Of a DNA stretch of 9,033 nucleotides, positions 8,524 through 9,033 are shown one piece after another (the first letter of the stretch is position 1; the number at the start of each line of letters is the position of its first letter). This stretch comes from JAUWCW01 sp030609125 [NCBI: Candidatus Rokuibacteriota bacterium] (GTDB taxonomy: Bacteria; JAUVQV01): assembly GCA_030609125.1 (NCBI GenBank), contig JAUWCW010000061.1, forward strand, positions 1-9,033, given 5' to 3'. Under the pieces are notes generated by a model. That model was not told the DNA's origin. It saw only the letters and a program-made list of their open reading frames with translations, and ran no database searches. The position numbers were made by a program, and so were the translations under genes.

Positions 8524-8625
8524 ATGTGCTTCTCCAGCCGGCCCCTCAGGCCGGTTCGCCGTCTCTCCTGCCGAGGTTTTCGTCAGAAACCTAAGTCCCG
8601 GTTTCCAAAGAATGTATCTTCATGA
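8524..8625 (+). CDS. 33-residue basic leader peptide, coupled to the next gene
   Basis: ATG at 8524 is preceded by AAGGA (8514-8518) at 5 nt, one of the best ribosome binding sites in the window. The frame runs 33 codons to a TGA at 8623-8625, which overlaps the ATG of the downstream sensor gene as ATGA. The peptide begins MCFSSRPLRPVRRLSCRG and is strongly basic (seven arginines and three lysines, no acidic residue). The downstream gene has no visible site of its own, so ribosomes finishing this ORF may re-start there. It spans the hairpin at 8536-8556. It has no recognised family. It may act through its translation, as leader peptides do, or be a small cationic protein. The evidence is position and ribosome binding site only. 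Confidence 0.45.
   Translation: MCFSSRPLRPVRRLSCRGFRQKPKSRFPKNVSS
8536..8556 (+). other. GC-rich hairpin in the leader region
   Basis: AGCCGGCC (8536-8543) pairs with GGCCGGTT (8549-8556, one G-U pair) around a CCTCA loop, giving a stable 8-bp stem. No T-run follows directly (TTTT comes only at 8577-8580), so it is a poor intrinsic terminator for the nucleotidase operon. Its place inside the leader ORF suggests an attenuator-like or translation-linked structure. A terminator role for the upstream operon cannot be excluded. Confidence 0.35.
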
Positions 8626-9033
8626 TCCCCTGGAATGAGAGGCTCGGCACCAGGGTCCTCCTTCTCGCCATAGCCCTTCCCCTTTTCGGGGTGCTCGCCA
8701 TAAGCGCGGGAGTCTCCATGGTGCTCAGGTCGGCTCTCGTGGAAGTGGCCCGGGAAAGGTCGGCCTCGACCGCCGAGCTCGTCAACCTGAGCATCAGGAA
8801 GGTCATGGTGAGCGGCCGGAGCGATCTGACCCAGGAGATGGTGAAAGAACTGCGGGGAATGACGGGCATCGAGCAGCTGGACGTGATCGACAGGGATGGA
8901 AGAAGGGCCTTCTCCGAGGAATTGTTCGCCCAGGACCGGGAGGCGGTGAAGCGGTTGCGGGAGGAGGGGGGTTCTCATTCCGTCCGGCGAGCCGACCAAC
9001 TCGTCCTGTACAGCCCCCTCCTGAACGGTCCGG
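8622..9033 (+). CDS. N-terminal part of a membrane sensor protein (cut by the window end)
   Basis: From ATG 8622 the frame stays open to the end of the window (137 codons). A membrane segment at about 12-35 (VLLLAIALPLFGVLAISAG) follows a short cytoplasmic start. The next part looks like a periplasmic sensing domain: a helix (SASTAELVNLSIRKVMVSG), then MTGIEQLDVIDRDGRRAFSEE, a pattern common before HAMP in histidine kinases and chemoreceptors. The output domain is outside the window, so kinase, receptor or cyclase cannot be decided. An in-frame TAA at 8592 and the absence of other start codons fix the start. There is no clear ribosome binding site; the ATGA overlap with the leader ORF suggests coupled translation. 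It is a second membrane sensor next to the hybrid kinase operon. Confidence 0.7.
   Translation, partial: MIPWNERLGTRVLLLAIALPLFGVLAISAGVSMVLRSALVEVARERSASTAELVNLSIRKVMVSGRSDLTQEMVKELRGMTGIEQLDVIDRDGRRAFSEELFAQDREAVKRLREEGGSHSVRRADQLVLYSPLLNGP

Overview
The window is GC-rich DNA with short gene spacing, many 4-bp ATGA/GTGA gene overlaps, two lipobox lipoproteins and large membrane sensor kinases. This fits a Gram-negative bacterium; a deltaproteobacterial (Desulfobacterota-like) origin is my inference from the gene mix, not something the sequence proves. I see no tRNA, rRNA, CRISPR array, transposase or phage gene.

Layout. (1) 62-2063, plus strand: three overlapping genes for a CxxxCxxCC zinc/iron-cluster protein (YkgJ type), an ATP adenylyltransferase (Ap4A phosphorylase type) and a YfcE-type metallophosphoesterase, followed by a single-domain response regulator (2141-2530). 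(2) 2664-3116, minus strand: an unrecognised 150-residue protein that looks like an internal duplication. It converges with the response regulator and diverges from a small lipoprotein (3284-3727). (3) 3728-4058: a 331-base stretch without an intact large gene, holding what look like broken coding remnants, a possible 34-residue membrane peptide and, at its right end, a near-consensus sigma-70 promoter. (4) 4059-8487, plus strand: a coupled operon for a LivJ-like substrate-binding lipoprotein, an 860-residue hybrid sensor histidine kinase (dCache, HAMP, PAS, HisKA, HATPase, receiver) and a YrfG-like HAD nucleotidase. (5) 8488-9033: a second promoter-like region, a 33-codon basic leader ORF with a good ribosome binding site, and the 5' part of another membrane sensor protein cut by the window edge.

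How it may work together. The binding lipoprotein is made with a kinase and not with ABC permease genes, so it may deliver a ligand signal to the kinase's periplasmic dCache domain, as LuxP does for LuxQ and TorT for TorS. The kinase carries its own receiver, and no DNA-binding output protein is encoded in the window. The promoter of this operon and the putative promoter of the next sensor gene share the same 13-bp block around the -35 hexamer, which suggests co-regulation. The last sensor gene lacks a visible ribosome binding site and overlaps the stop codon of the leader ORF, which suggests control by translational coupling.
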